From: Sulfurimonas sp.
GTDB lineage: Bacteria; Campylobacterota; Campylobacteria; Campylobacterales; Sulfurimonadaceae
Reading direction: 5' to 3'
DNA: 50,738 nt
Assembly: GCF_028714655.1 (NCBI RefSeq)
Contig: NZ_JAQTLY010000015.1
Span: forward strand, 1 to 50,738
In this document: in pieces, positions 7,884-15,677 of the stretch
Position numbering within the stretch: the first letter of the stretch is position 1
How the letters are laid out: every line of letters begins with the position of its first letter
The notes under the pieces: generated by a model
What the model was told of the DNA's origin: nothing
Database searches by the model: none
Seen by the model: the letters and a program-made list of their open reading frames with translations, nothing else
Translations under genes and position numbers: made by a program

Positions 7884-8211
7884 TTTTATCTCCTTTTAAC
7901 AAGATATAGTTTTGTGCAATGGCACGCTTGAGATACGAATCGGCACTTGAGATATCGATGATATCTACATCATACTCTTTTACTCCAAGCACATCACACA
8001 CATCCATCCATGCTTTAGCCTGCATTCCCCAATGCTCTTCAGGTAATTTTTCCATTTCAAAGGCAAAATCATAATCACTTTTTGCGTGTGTTTCTCCGGA
8101 GGCACGAGAACCAAACAAAAATGCAGTTTTTATATAAGGCAGAGAATTAATCTTGTTCTTTATTTCTATTAAAGAGAGATTTTTCGTGGAGCCATATTTG
8201 CGGTTTTTCAT
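7858..8211 (-). CDS. MNT-domain antitoxin, MntA-like nucleotidyltransferase (first copy)
   Basis: A 117-residue protein with GSX10DXD (G34-S35, D46, D48 in FGSRASGETHAKSDYDFAF). The third acidic position could be Asp in EYDVDIID at about residue 81. It precedes the HEPN gene with a 26-base overlap, the usual antitoxin-toxin order. It starts only 20 bases after the stop of fliW on the same strand with no evident terminator, so it may be read from the fliW promoter. Likely function: AMPylation of the adjacent HepT-like toxin. It differs clearly in sequence from the second MNT gene, so this is not a simple gene duplication. Confidence 0.83.
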   Translation of the reverse strand: MKNRKYGSTKNLSLIEIKNKINSLPYIKTAFLFGSRASGETHAKSDYDFAFEMEKLPEEHWGMQAKAWMDVCDVLGVKEYDVDIIDISSADSYLKRAIAQNYILLKGDKNDISRLLG

Positions 8212-8231
8212 TTTAATTTTTTTCTACTTTT

Positions 8232-8612
8232 CTACTTTTTCAAAAAAGTAGAAATTTTCTCGGCAACGCCGTACTGCCTAGAATCATTTAAAATTATTTG
8301 AGCGGCTTTGTGGTTGTCGGTGTTAAAAAGCACTGGAGCGGCAAAATTTACTATCGAATTTTCTATAGGAGTTTGGATAAGTATGATATTTAAGATAATT
8401 AAATTTGAGTTTTTGTCTATCTCTAATAGATTTTGTATATTATCCGGAACTTCAAAATCATACTCTCTTAAAACAAAAGGGTTTATCAGAGTAAATGAAA
8501 TATGTTTATCGGTTACGGATTGCATTTTCATAAAAATATCGTCAATTTTCTCCAATATTACTTCTTTTACATCTTCAAAGCCTAAAATAGGTACGCAAAC
8601 ATCAAATTTCAT
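8232..8612 (-). CDS. fliW: Flagellar assembly factor FliW
   Basis: A 126-residue FliW. The conserved pattern runs through ILGFEDV (the GFE signature), FTLINPFVLREYDFEVP and the NFAAPVLFNTDNHKAAQIIL segment. FliW binds CsrA allosterically and relieves its repression of flagellin mRNA; flagellin binding to FliW closes the circuit. The partner csrA is also in this window at 38829. The order fliW-bamD-lon also occurs in Campylobacter jejuni (from memory: Cj1075, Cj1074c, Cj1073c). It is divergent from bamD, sharing a promoter region of about 120 bases, and its 3' end abuts the accessory MNT/HEPN cluster. Confidence 0.9.
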   Translation of the reverse strand: MKFDVCVPILGFEDVKEVILEKIDDIFMKMQSVTDKHISFTLINPFVLREYDFEVPDNIQNLLEIDKNSNLIILNIILIQTPIENSIVNFAAPVLFNTDNHKAAQIILNDSRQYGVAEKISTFLKK

Positions 8613-8736
8613 ATAAAAACCCCTGCTATTTATTTTCTTAATTGTACCACTATAAGCATAAAATATACTTAGTTTAATGAGCGTTATATTTCTTTTGGAT
8701 AAAATAACACTTTATCTAAAATCAGGAATTTATTTT

Positions 8737-9492
8737 ATGAAATTAAAGAGCTATTTAGCAGCAAGCTTGCTGCTGCTTCCAATGTTATTTATAGGTTGTT
8801 CAAAAGATGTTGAAGAGTATAACAAGCCGGCTGTTTACTGGTACTCTAAAATAGTTGATAATGTAGCTAGCGGAAATTTGGAAAAAGCAGATAACTACTA
8901 CAGCTCACTTCAAGGAGAGCATATCGGTTCGCCTCTGCTCCCGGAAGCTACCATAATTTTGGCAATTGCACATATGCAGCATGAAGAGTATCTCTTAAGT
9001 GAGCATTTTTTGGATGAGTATATAAAGAGATACGCAACACCAAACGAAAAAGAGGAAGCGGAGTTTTTAAAAATAAAAGCAAAATATATGGCGCTTCCAA
9101 ATCCTAGACGCGATCAAGCTTTGATTGACGAAGCGATAGTCGGAGGCGAGGCGTTTAAGGTAAATTATCCAAGTTCTATGTATTTTGAAGTTGTAGACAC
9201 AATGCTTATTCGCCTCTATCTTGCACAATTTGCGCTTAATGAGAGTATCGCCGATTTGTATGACAGGCTAGATAAACCAAGGAGTGCCAATTACTATAAA
9301 ACCGTAAATCCTCAGCCTTGGATTGTCTCAAAAGAGATAGATAGAGCAGTTGCTCCGTGGTATCGCGCGTGGTTTGAGGGAGACGGTACTTCAAGTTGGT
9401 ATGCGTTTATGATACCCGATACGAAAAGCGTTGTTTCGAGAAACTCTGTAAAAGAGGATGAGGTTGTGGGAGATAAGAATGAAACTAAGTGA
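8737..9492 (+). CDS. bamD: Outer membrane protein assembly lipoprotein BamD
   Basis: A 251-residue lipoprotein of the BAM complex, which inserts beta-barrel proteins into the outer membrane. The signal peptide ends in a clear lipobox, LFIGC. TPR-like helices follow: the segment VYWYSKIVDNVASGNLEKAD and the DEYIKRYATPNEKEEAEFLK repeat are typical of BamD/ComL. I place the start at ATG 8737 because this gives a normal signal peptide after AGGA; a longer frame from 8677 would bury it. The C-terminus overlaps the start of lon by 14 bases. Confidence 0.88.
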   Translation: MKLKSYLAASLLLLPMLFIGCSKDVEEYNKPAVYWYSKIVDNVASGNLEKADNYYSSLQGEHIGSPLLPEATIILAIAHMQHEEYLLSEHFLDEYIKRYATPNEKEEAEFLKIKAKYMALPNPRRDQALIDEAIVGGEAFKVNYPSSMYFEVVDTMLIRLYLAQFALNESIADLYDRLDKPRSANYYKTVNPQPWIVSKEIDRAVAPWYRAWFEGDGTSSWYAFMIPDTKSVVSRNSVKEDEVVGDKNETK

Positions 9493-11890
9493 TTATAGTG
9501 AATTTCCGGCTAATATTCCCGTTATCGTTGAGGATGAGCTTTTTTTATACCCGTTTATGATTGCACCGCTTTTTTTAAGCGATGAGAGTAATATAAAAGC
9601 TGCCTCAAAAGCCATAGAAGAGAGCTCTTTGGTAATAATCTGTCCTACAAAGCCTTCTCATGAGGGTGAAAGAGGGTTTGAGTCGCTTTATAACGCAGGC
9701 GTAGTAGGTTCTATTATGCGAAAAGTTTCGCTTCCTGACGGCAGAGTTAAAGTTCTTTTTCAGGGTCTTGCCCGTGCTAAAGTAATTTCTAAAGTTTCGG
9801 ATAGCCCTCTTGTCGCACATGTAGATGTTATAAATGCAACAAATGTAAGCTCTTTAAAAATTGATGCGATATTAGAGATACTTCGTGAAAAAGTTAGAAC
9901 TCTTGCCGGTGTGAGCAACTATTTTCCTCCGGATTTACTAAGAACCATAGAGGAAAATCACGATTATAACCGTATTATTGATTTGATCTGCTCCACCGTA
10001 AAGCTAAAAAAAGAGCAGGCTTATAAACTCTTTGTCGAATCAAATACCGAGAAGAGATTTTTAGATTTGATCGAGTATCTTATTGATGAGATAGAAGCGA
10101 ATAAGCTTCAAAAAGAGATTCGTTCAAAAGTGCACACTCATATAGAAAAAATAAATAAAGAGTATTTTTTAAAAGAGCAGTTAAAGCAGATTCAAAAAGA
10201 GCTTGGAAGCGACACCTCAAGAGAAGAAGAGATAGAGGAGTACCGTAAAAAGCTTGAAACAAAAAAAGAAAAAATGAGCACGGAGGCTTATAAAGAGATA
10301 CATAAGCAGATAGAGAGACTATCTCGTATGCATCCCGACTCTTCGGATGCATCGATGACTCAAACATATTTGGATTGGGCTTTGGAGATTCCTTTTGGGC
10401 AGGAGAGTAAAAAAGAGCTTAAAATCAGCGAAGTAGAAAATCAGTTAGATAAAGATCACTTCTCCCTTGAAAAGCCAAAAGAGAGAATTGCCGAATTTTT
10501 TGCAGTCAAAGAGCTGATGGAACTAAGAGGCGTAAAAGATAGTTCCGGTGCAATCATCTGCTTTTTCGGACCTCCCGGTGTCGGTAAAACATCACTGGCA
10601 AACTCGATAGCCGAAGCGCTTAAACGACCGCTTATTAGGATAGCATTAGGCGGACTTGAAGATGTAAACGAGCTAAGAGGGCATAGAAGGACTTATGTCG
10701 GTGCAATGCCCGGGCGAATAGTGCAGGGTCTAATCGATGCTAAAAAAATGAATCCCGTAGTAGTTTTAGATGAGATTGACAAAGTAGCTAAAACAGGCAG
10801 AGGAGATCCGACCGCAGCACTGCTTGAGGTACTTGATCCCGAGCAAAATAAGGAGTTTAGAGACTACTATCTTAACTTCAATATTGATTTATCCAAAGTT
10901 ATATTTATAGCAACGGCAAACGATGTCGGCAAAATCTCGGCGCCGCTTCGCGATAGAATGGAGTTTATCTCTATTAGTTCATATACACCTCAAGAGAAGT
11001 TTGAGATTGCTTCAAGATATCTTATTCCTCAAGAGCTAAAAAAACACGGATTGAAAAAATCAGAGCTGAGTATCTCAAAACCGGCTTTAAAAGAGTTGAT
11101 ACACAGCTATACCCGTGAAGCGGGTGTGCGCAATCTCCGTCGCCGCATTGCGGATATGTCAAGAAAAGTTGCCCGTGAAATTTTAGAACACCCTGAGATT
11201 ACAAAAGTCTCATTGACTCTGAAAAATCTTAAAGACTATTTCGATAAAACTGTATTTGAGATAGAAAAAACAACAAAAGTTCCTGTCTTGGGAGTTGTCA
11301 ACGGTCTAGCATGGACGGCGGTCGGCGGAGATGTTCTAAAGATAGAGAGCATCCGCATTAAAGGCAAAGGAACAATGCAGTTAACAGGCAGTCTCGGCGA
11401 TGTTATGAAAGAGTCGGCACATATCGCTTATAGCGTTGTAAAAACTCTAATAGACACCAAACGACTCCAAATTGAGGATAGCAATATTCCGCTCTCTGTA
11501 AAAGAGATGGAGGATGGTATAAAAATTGACCCGAGTGAAGTTTATAAACGATATGATTTACATCTGCATATTCCTGACGGTGCAACTCCAAAAGATGGAC
11601 CGAGTGCCGGCATAGCGATGGTAAGCGTTATATCTTCAATACTTAGTTCTAGAAAAATCCGCTCTGAAATTGCAATGACGGGAGAAGTTTCTCTAAGCGG
11701 CGATGTACTGCCGATAGGCGGGCTTAGAGAAAAGCTGATTGCAGCACATAAAGCCGATATGAGTAAAGTGCTTATTCCGCTAAAAAATTACGAGAGAGAT
11801 TTAGACGAAATTCCTAACGAGGTAAAAGAGTCTTTAGAGATTGTTCCGGTAAGCAGAATAGAAGAGGTATTGGAGCTTATTTTAGTTTAG
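9479..11890 (+). CDS. lon: ATP-dependent protease Lon
   Basis: A full-length 803-residue Lon, degrading misfolded and regulatory proteins in the cytoplasm. The N-terminal substrate domain covers about residues 1-205, followed by a coiled coil. The AAA+ module has Walker A GPPGVGKT near residue 364 and Walker B VVLDEIDK. The C-terminal protease domain carries the catalytic Ser in PKDGPSAGIAM near residue 708 and Lys in GLREKLIAAHK near 750. ATG 9479 is preferred because GGGAGA lies just upstream; an in-frame TTG 21 bases earlier has no good site. Translation is coupled to bamD. A palindromic repeat begins 12 bases after the stop. Confidence 0.97.
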   Translation: MKLSDYSEFPANIPVIVEDELFLYPFMIAPLFLSDESNIKAASKAIEESSLVIICPTKPSHEGERGFESLYNAGVVGSIMRKVSLPDGRVKVLFQGLARAKVISKVSDSPLVAHVDVINATNVSSLKIDAILEILREKVRTLAGVSNYFPPDLLRTIEENHDYNRIIDLICSTVKLKKEQAYKLFVESNTEKRFLDLIEYLIDEIEANKLQKEIRSKVHTHIEKINKEYFLKEQLKQIQKELGSDTSREEEIEEYRKKLETKKEKMSTEAYKEIHKQIERLSRMHPDSSDASMTQTYLDWALEIPFGQESKKELKISEVENQLDKDHFSLEKPKERIAEFFAVKELMELRGVKDSSGAIICFFGPPGVGKTSLANSIAEALKRPLIRIALGGLEDVNELRGHRRTYVGAMPGRIVQGLIDAKKMNPVVVLDEIDKVAKTGRGDPTAALLEVLDPEQNKEFRDYYLNFNIDLSKVIFIATANDVGKISAPLRDRMEFISISSYTPQEKFEIASRYLIPQELKKHGLKKSELSISKPALKELIHSYTREAGVRNLRRRIADMSRKVAREILEHPEITKVSLTLKNLKDYFDKTVFEIEKTTKVPVLGVVNGLAWTAVGGDVLKIESIRIKGKGTMQLTGSLGDVMKESAHIAYSVVKTLIDTKRLQIEDSNIPLSVKEMEDGIKIDPSEVYKRYDLHLHIPDGATPKDGPSAGIAMVSVISSILSSRKIRSEIAMTGEVSLSGDVLPIGGLREKLIAAHKADMSKVLIPLKNYERDLDEIPNEVKESLEIVPVSRIEEVLELILV

Positions 11891-11901
11891 TATAATTCTG
11901 A

Positions 11902-12049
11902 ATAATTGAAACCTCTGAACAATTATTGAATTAGACCCTGAATGACCAAAGGAAATACCCTTGCGGTACAAGTTCATGGTGACGGGTAGTTCGTCATTCC
12001 AAGCTTGACTTGGAATCTAGTTTATGATTTAATCAGAGGTTTCAATTAT
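11902..12049. repeat. Composite palindromic repeat with perfect 17-base inverted ends (copy 1)
   Basis: ATAATTGAAACCTCTGA at 11902-11918 is exactly complementary to 12033-12049. Inside are a CCTGAATGACC / GTTCATGGTGAC pair, a module running CAAAGGAAATACCC to GGTACAAG, and the CGTCATTCCAAGCTTG palindrome (11992-12018). Positions 11919-12032 reappear at 34810-34923 with one base difference. It lies between the convergent ends of lon and the CheY-like gene. The flanking TA on both sides could be a target duplication, but that is weak in an AT-rich context. Confidence 0.85.
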
Positions 12050-12055
12050 ATTTTT

Positions 12056-12094
12056 AGATTGCCGCGCTTGTCATTGCGAGAAGCGAAGCAATCT
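12056..12094. repeat. GTCATTGCGAG-type palindromic repeat
   Basis: AGATTGC and GCAATCT frame a core GTCATTGCGAGAAGC. It matches the module at 1927-1953 except that two bases (CG) are missing after GCGAG. It directly follows the larger repeat, so two unrelated palindrome families are stacked in this one convergent gap. Confidence 0.7.
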
Positions 12095-12112
12095 ATGTTT
12101 AATCGGAATATT

Positions 12113-12490
12113 CTATTGAAACATAAGTGAATCTATTTTTTGTGTCAAATCACTGTTTCTTATTGGTTTCATTAAAAAACCGTTAGCGCCTAGCTCAAGA
12201 GCTTGGCTTTTTTTGGTCTCATCAGTCGTTAAAACAATAACGGGAATCTGATCCATACTATCATCGGCACGAACAATCTCGAGCATTTCAAGACCGTTCA
12301 TTACCGGCATAATGATATCCAAAAGGATAAGATTAATATCAGCTCTTGATTTTATTTGGGCAATCGCATCGGCACCGTTTTTCGCTTCTAAAACCTCTTG
12401 GACATTCTCGTTTTTCATTAACATAGATTTTAAGAGTTTAAGATTTATCATATCGTCATCTACTGCTAGAACTATTAATTTTTTTGACAT
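12113..12490 (-). CDS. CheY-like single-domain response regulator
   Basis: A stand-alone receiver of 125 residues. It has the acidic pair in VLAVDDD (residues 10-12), the phospho-acceptor Asp in LILLDIIMP near residue 58, the switch Thr in VLTTDE, and the conserved Lys in FLMKPI. There is no output domain, so it acts by protein contact or as a relay step. It is the last gene of the PAS-Hpt-kinase operon, 13 bases after the kinase stop, and is the likely phosphate sink of that pathway. Whether it touches the flagellar motor cannot be told. Confidence 0.9.
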   Translation of the reverse strand: MSKKLIVLAVDDDMINLKLLKSMLMKNENVQEVLEAKNGADAIAQIKSRADINLILLDIIMPVMNGLEMLEIVRADDSMDQIPVIVLTTDETKKSQALELGANGFLMKPIRNSDLTQKIDSLMFQ

Positions 12491-12503
12491 TTTATTTTAC
12501 CTT

Positions 12504-15500
12504 TTAAGCATATTTGGTAAATAGAGATTTTAATAAATCTTTATTTACTTTATTGTCGATGATTTCATCTACGGACTCTGCATATTTAAAACTATCTTTT
12601 TGCATAGAGTCATCTATTAACACCACATGAGAGCTAAGTCCGTTTGAAGCACTTAGTTTTCTAATACACGAGGCTATTTGGGCTACATCTAAATTACTAT
12701 ACTCTTTATCAAAGAGTACGACTTTGTATGAGTAGTTATCTATCAGCTCTTGAAAATCTATCAGCGAAGATGCAACTTCATAGGTTAAGCCATCAATTCC
12801 CTCTATAATTTTTGTATAGAGTTTTGTTTCAAAAGCACTTTTTTTGGCTATAAGTATATCCGCTCTATATTCAGGCAGTTTCTCTTTTTTTATGGATTCA
12901 TCAAGTTTTTCTACAAGAGCTTCTTGAAAAACTTCCGGAGCATCATCCATTTCAACTATATGATCGGCTAAAAACTGATTTAAAACCGCGATAATTTCCG
13001 AACGAACCAGAGGTTTGGTCGTATACTCGTCAAGACCGGCAGCCAAGAATCTTTCTCTGTCTCCTTTGAGGGCATTAGCCGTTAGCGCTACAATCGGTAT
13101 GTGAGGTTTATTGTAATCCTCTTCCCACTCTAAAATTTCTGCCGTTGCTTCAACACCGTCTAAAAACGGCATTTGAATATCCATAAAAATCATATCAAAG
13201 GTTTGATCTTTTCTTTTTTGAAATGCATCAAGACCGTTGTTTGCCAGCGTTACGGTTAGACCCAAATCTTCAAGTGTTCGTTTAATAAGCTTTTGATTTA
13301 TGATATTGTCTTCGGCAACTAAAACATTTGCAACAAATTTAGATCTGTTTAAATCAAATTTTTTGCGAGACTGTTTTTTAACAATCTGTGCGGCAGCATG
13401 CAATATACTGTAATTCTCTAATGTCTGCTTTATTTTTGAACAGTGCAGCGGCTCATAAAGAACTTTAAATATATCCAAACCTAATGATTCTATTTTTTTA
13501 ATTAGATTAGATTTTGTTAAAACTATGACTTCTTGTGAAAGTTTAGTTATCTCGGATAGCTCTTCATCGCTTACATAGTCATAATCGACAAAAATAATAT
13601 CGTACTGCGTATCTTTTTGAAGCAATTCTATTTTGCTTATGCTTTTAAATGCGCTATAGCCAACTCCAAAGTAGTCAAGATACTCTCTTAGGTACTTGTC
13701 TTGTTTTTTTATCTTTACCATATCGCTTAAGATAAGTGCGTTTAGGTTGCTAAAACTGTTTTTAGAGCCTTCGCTGAGAGTTTCAAGATTTTCAAAATCA
13801 AGAGTGAAGAAGAAAGTCGTTCCCTCTCCGACTTGGCTTTCTAAATCAAGTTTGCCGCCCATTAGCTCAACAAAATTGCTTGAAATTGTAAGTCCGAGTC
13901 CCGTACCGCCGTATTTACGCGTAATTGATGTATCGGCTTGGCTGAATGCTTCAAAGATTTTAGATTTTTGCTCGCTTGTAACACCTATACCGCTATCTTG
14001 AATTTCAAATTTAACTCTTGTTTTACCGACTTCGTCATTTTTGATTTTTCTAATATTTACATTGATTGAACCGGCATTGTTGGTAAATTTAACGGCATTT
14101 GAAAGAAGGTTGATAATAACCTCTTTAAGTTTTGTAGGGTCACCTTTAAGCGGGAACTCAAGTTGCGGATCAATAAAACAACCGAGATTGATATGTTTCT
14201 CGCTTGCACGAACTGCATAAACTTCAACTGCGCTTTCAAACTCTAATATAGGGTTAAATGCAATATGTTCAATCTCAAGTTTATTGCTTTCAATTTTAGA
14301 AAGGTCAAGAATATTATTGATAATTTCAAGAAGGTTTTCTGAACTTTTTTCGATAATATCGACAAATTCACTCTGCTCTTCTTTTAAGCCCGAATCTTTC
14401 AGAAGCTCGGTAAAACCGACGATACCGTTAAGAGGTGTACGAATCTCGTGTGACATATTTGCCAAGAACATAGATTTTGCTTCACTCGCCTCTTGTGCGG
14501 TAATTTTATCTTTCTTCGTCTGTTCGATAATCTGTTCAAGAAGCTCATACGCTAAGTCGGTACCTTGGGATGTTTGTAAGTCGATTTTTCTACCTTGTGA
14601 ATCATAATCTTTTGCAACTTTTTTTAGGACATTTTCAAGGTGTTTAATGTTGGTAGCGGTTTCAGTCGATAACACATAACCGAGGAACGCAAGGATAATA
14701 GAGATAAGCCATACCGCAAATGTGATTATTAGTACTTGCAGAGAATTTGTTTGTACATTCTGAGCTTTGCCGTTCATGGTTTTTAAAAGCAGATTCTCTG
14801 CTTCCGAGATTATGTTAATCTTCTCGGTTATCATAGCAAACCATATACCTGATGATGTAGTGTATGCGCCGCTTGCGGAAGTAGACATAATAGCTGTTCT
14901 TTCACTATTGATATCTTGTAGCAGACCGATATATTCTTCCGTTTTAAGGATAGCGTCTAGTTTTTTTAGCAACTCTTTATTTTGGATGCTATCGTAATTG
15001 ACCGAATCGGCTTTACCGATAATAGTAATCCATCTGCTTAAATCTTCTTCCGTCAGTTTTGTCGAGTGAGAAATGTTATAAGACATATACGCTCTCTCAA
15101 TACCCGAGAATTCTTTAGCGTTAACTATGGAGATGTATAACGAATACAATTCGCTTATCTCTTTGTCTACCTGACTATCCGTAACTTGTGTAAGCTGCTT
15201 AATAAGTTTTGCTTGTATCGGGTTATATACGGTTGAAAATATTTCGTCAAATGTAATCTTTTTTTCATCAATGAGCGCTCTTGTTGCTTTGATTTTTGCT
15301 ATAGAAGAAGTAACATCATTGACATTTGCTTCTAATGTACTTTTGTGTTCAGGATTGATATCTAGCGTTTTTTTTCTTTGAGCATGCTCTATATATTTTA
15401 AAACTTTTTCATCAACGACTTTTCTTTGCTCATGCAACGATTTTAGAGTATTGGCAGCTGCCTCGCTTCCGAGATACATCGCACTCATACCGCGTTCTCT

Positions 15501-15677
15501 CGCGATATTTGTTACTATATCGTTTAAGTATGTGTTTAGCTCCAATTTGTCTTGTAGCCCTTGTGCCGCTTTATACGCCATAAATGAGCTATAAACATAA
15601 TAGCTCGTCATAGTAAAGAGTATGATAATCGGTAAGAGACCGATTAGTCTTAATCTGTTTTTTAAACTAAGTTGCAT
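12504..15677 (-). CDS. Hybrid sensor histidine kinase with NIT-like sensor and multiple receiver domains
   Basis: A 1057-residue membrane kinase. TM1 is near residues 11-30. A periplasmic helical sensor (about 40-300) contains ARERGMSAMYLGSEA, the signature of NIT nitrate/nitrite-sensing domains. TM2 is near 315-338. HisKA has the autophosphorylation His in MSHEIRTPLNG near residue 409, and the ATPase has GGTGLGLTI near 592. A degenerate receiver (about 645-740, no LxLxD match) precedes an intact one (VLVAEDN, Asp in MIFMDIQMP near 829, Lys in TTKP). A third, degenerate receiver-like domain ends the protein. It overlaps the Hpt gene by one base (stop/start), so the two are coupled. The ligand is unproven; nitrate or a related oxyanion is a guess from the NIT pattern. 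Confidence 0.88.
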   Translation of the reverse strand: MQLSLKNRLRLIGLLPIIILFTMTSYYVYSSFMAYKAAQGLQDKLELNTYLNDIVTNIARERGMSAMYLGSEAAANTLKSLHEQRKVVDEKVLKYIEHAQRKKTLDINPEHKSTLEANVNDVTSSIAKIKATRALIDEKKITFDEIFSTVYNPIQAKLIKQLTQVTDSQVDKEISELYSLYISIVNAKEFSGIERAYMSYNISHSTKLTEEDLSRWITIIGKADSVNYDSIQNKELLKKLDAILKTEEYIGLLQDINSERTAIMSTSASGAYTTSSGIWFAMITEKINIISEAENLLLKTMNGKAQNVQTNSLQVLIITFAVWLISIILAFLGYVLSTETATNIKHLENVLKKVAKDYDSQGRKIDLQTSQGTDLAYELLEQIIEQTKKDKITAQEASEAKSMFLANMSHEIRTPLNGIVGFTELLKDSGLKEEQSEFVDIIEKSSENLLEIINNILDLSKIESNKLEIEHIAFNPILEFESAVEVYAVRASEKHINLGCFIDPQLEFPLKGDPTKLKEVIINLLSNAVKFTNNAGSINVNIRKIKNDEVGKTRVKFEIQDSGIGVTSEQKSKIFEAFSQADTSITRKYGGTGLGLTISSNFVELMGGKLDLESQVGEGTTFFFTLDFENLETLSEGSKNSFSNLNALILSDMVKIKKQDKYLREYLDYFGVGYSAFKSISKIELLQKDTQYDIIFVDYDYVSDEELSEITKLSQEVIVLTKSNLIKKIESLGLDIFKVLYEPLHCSKIKQTLENYSILHAAAQIVKKQSRKKFDLNRSKFVANVLVAEDNIINQKLIKRTLEDLGLTVTLANNGLDAFQKRKDQTFDMIFMDIQMPFLDGVEATAEILEWEEDYNKPHIPIVALTANALKGDRERFLAAGLDEYTTKPLVRSEIIAVLNQFLADHIVEMDDAPEVFQEALVEKLDESIKKEKLPEYRADILIAKKSAFETKLYTKIIEGIDGLTYEVASSLIDFQELIDNYSYKVVLFDKEYSNLDVAQIASCIRKLSASNGLSSHVVLIDDSMQKDSFKYAESVDEIIDNKVNKDLLKSLFTKYA

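Noticed and set aside
8613..8736. Sigma-54 or sigma-28 promoter for fliW
   Set aside because: No TGGCAC-N5-TTGC or clear sigma-28 pattern was found in the shared upstream region by eye.
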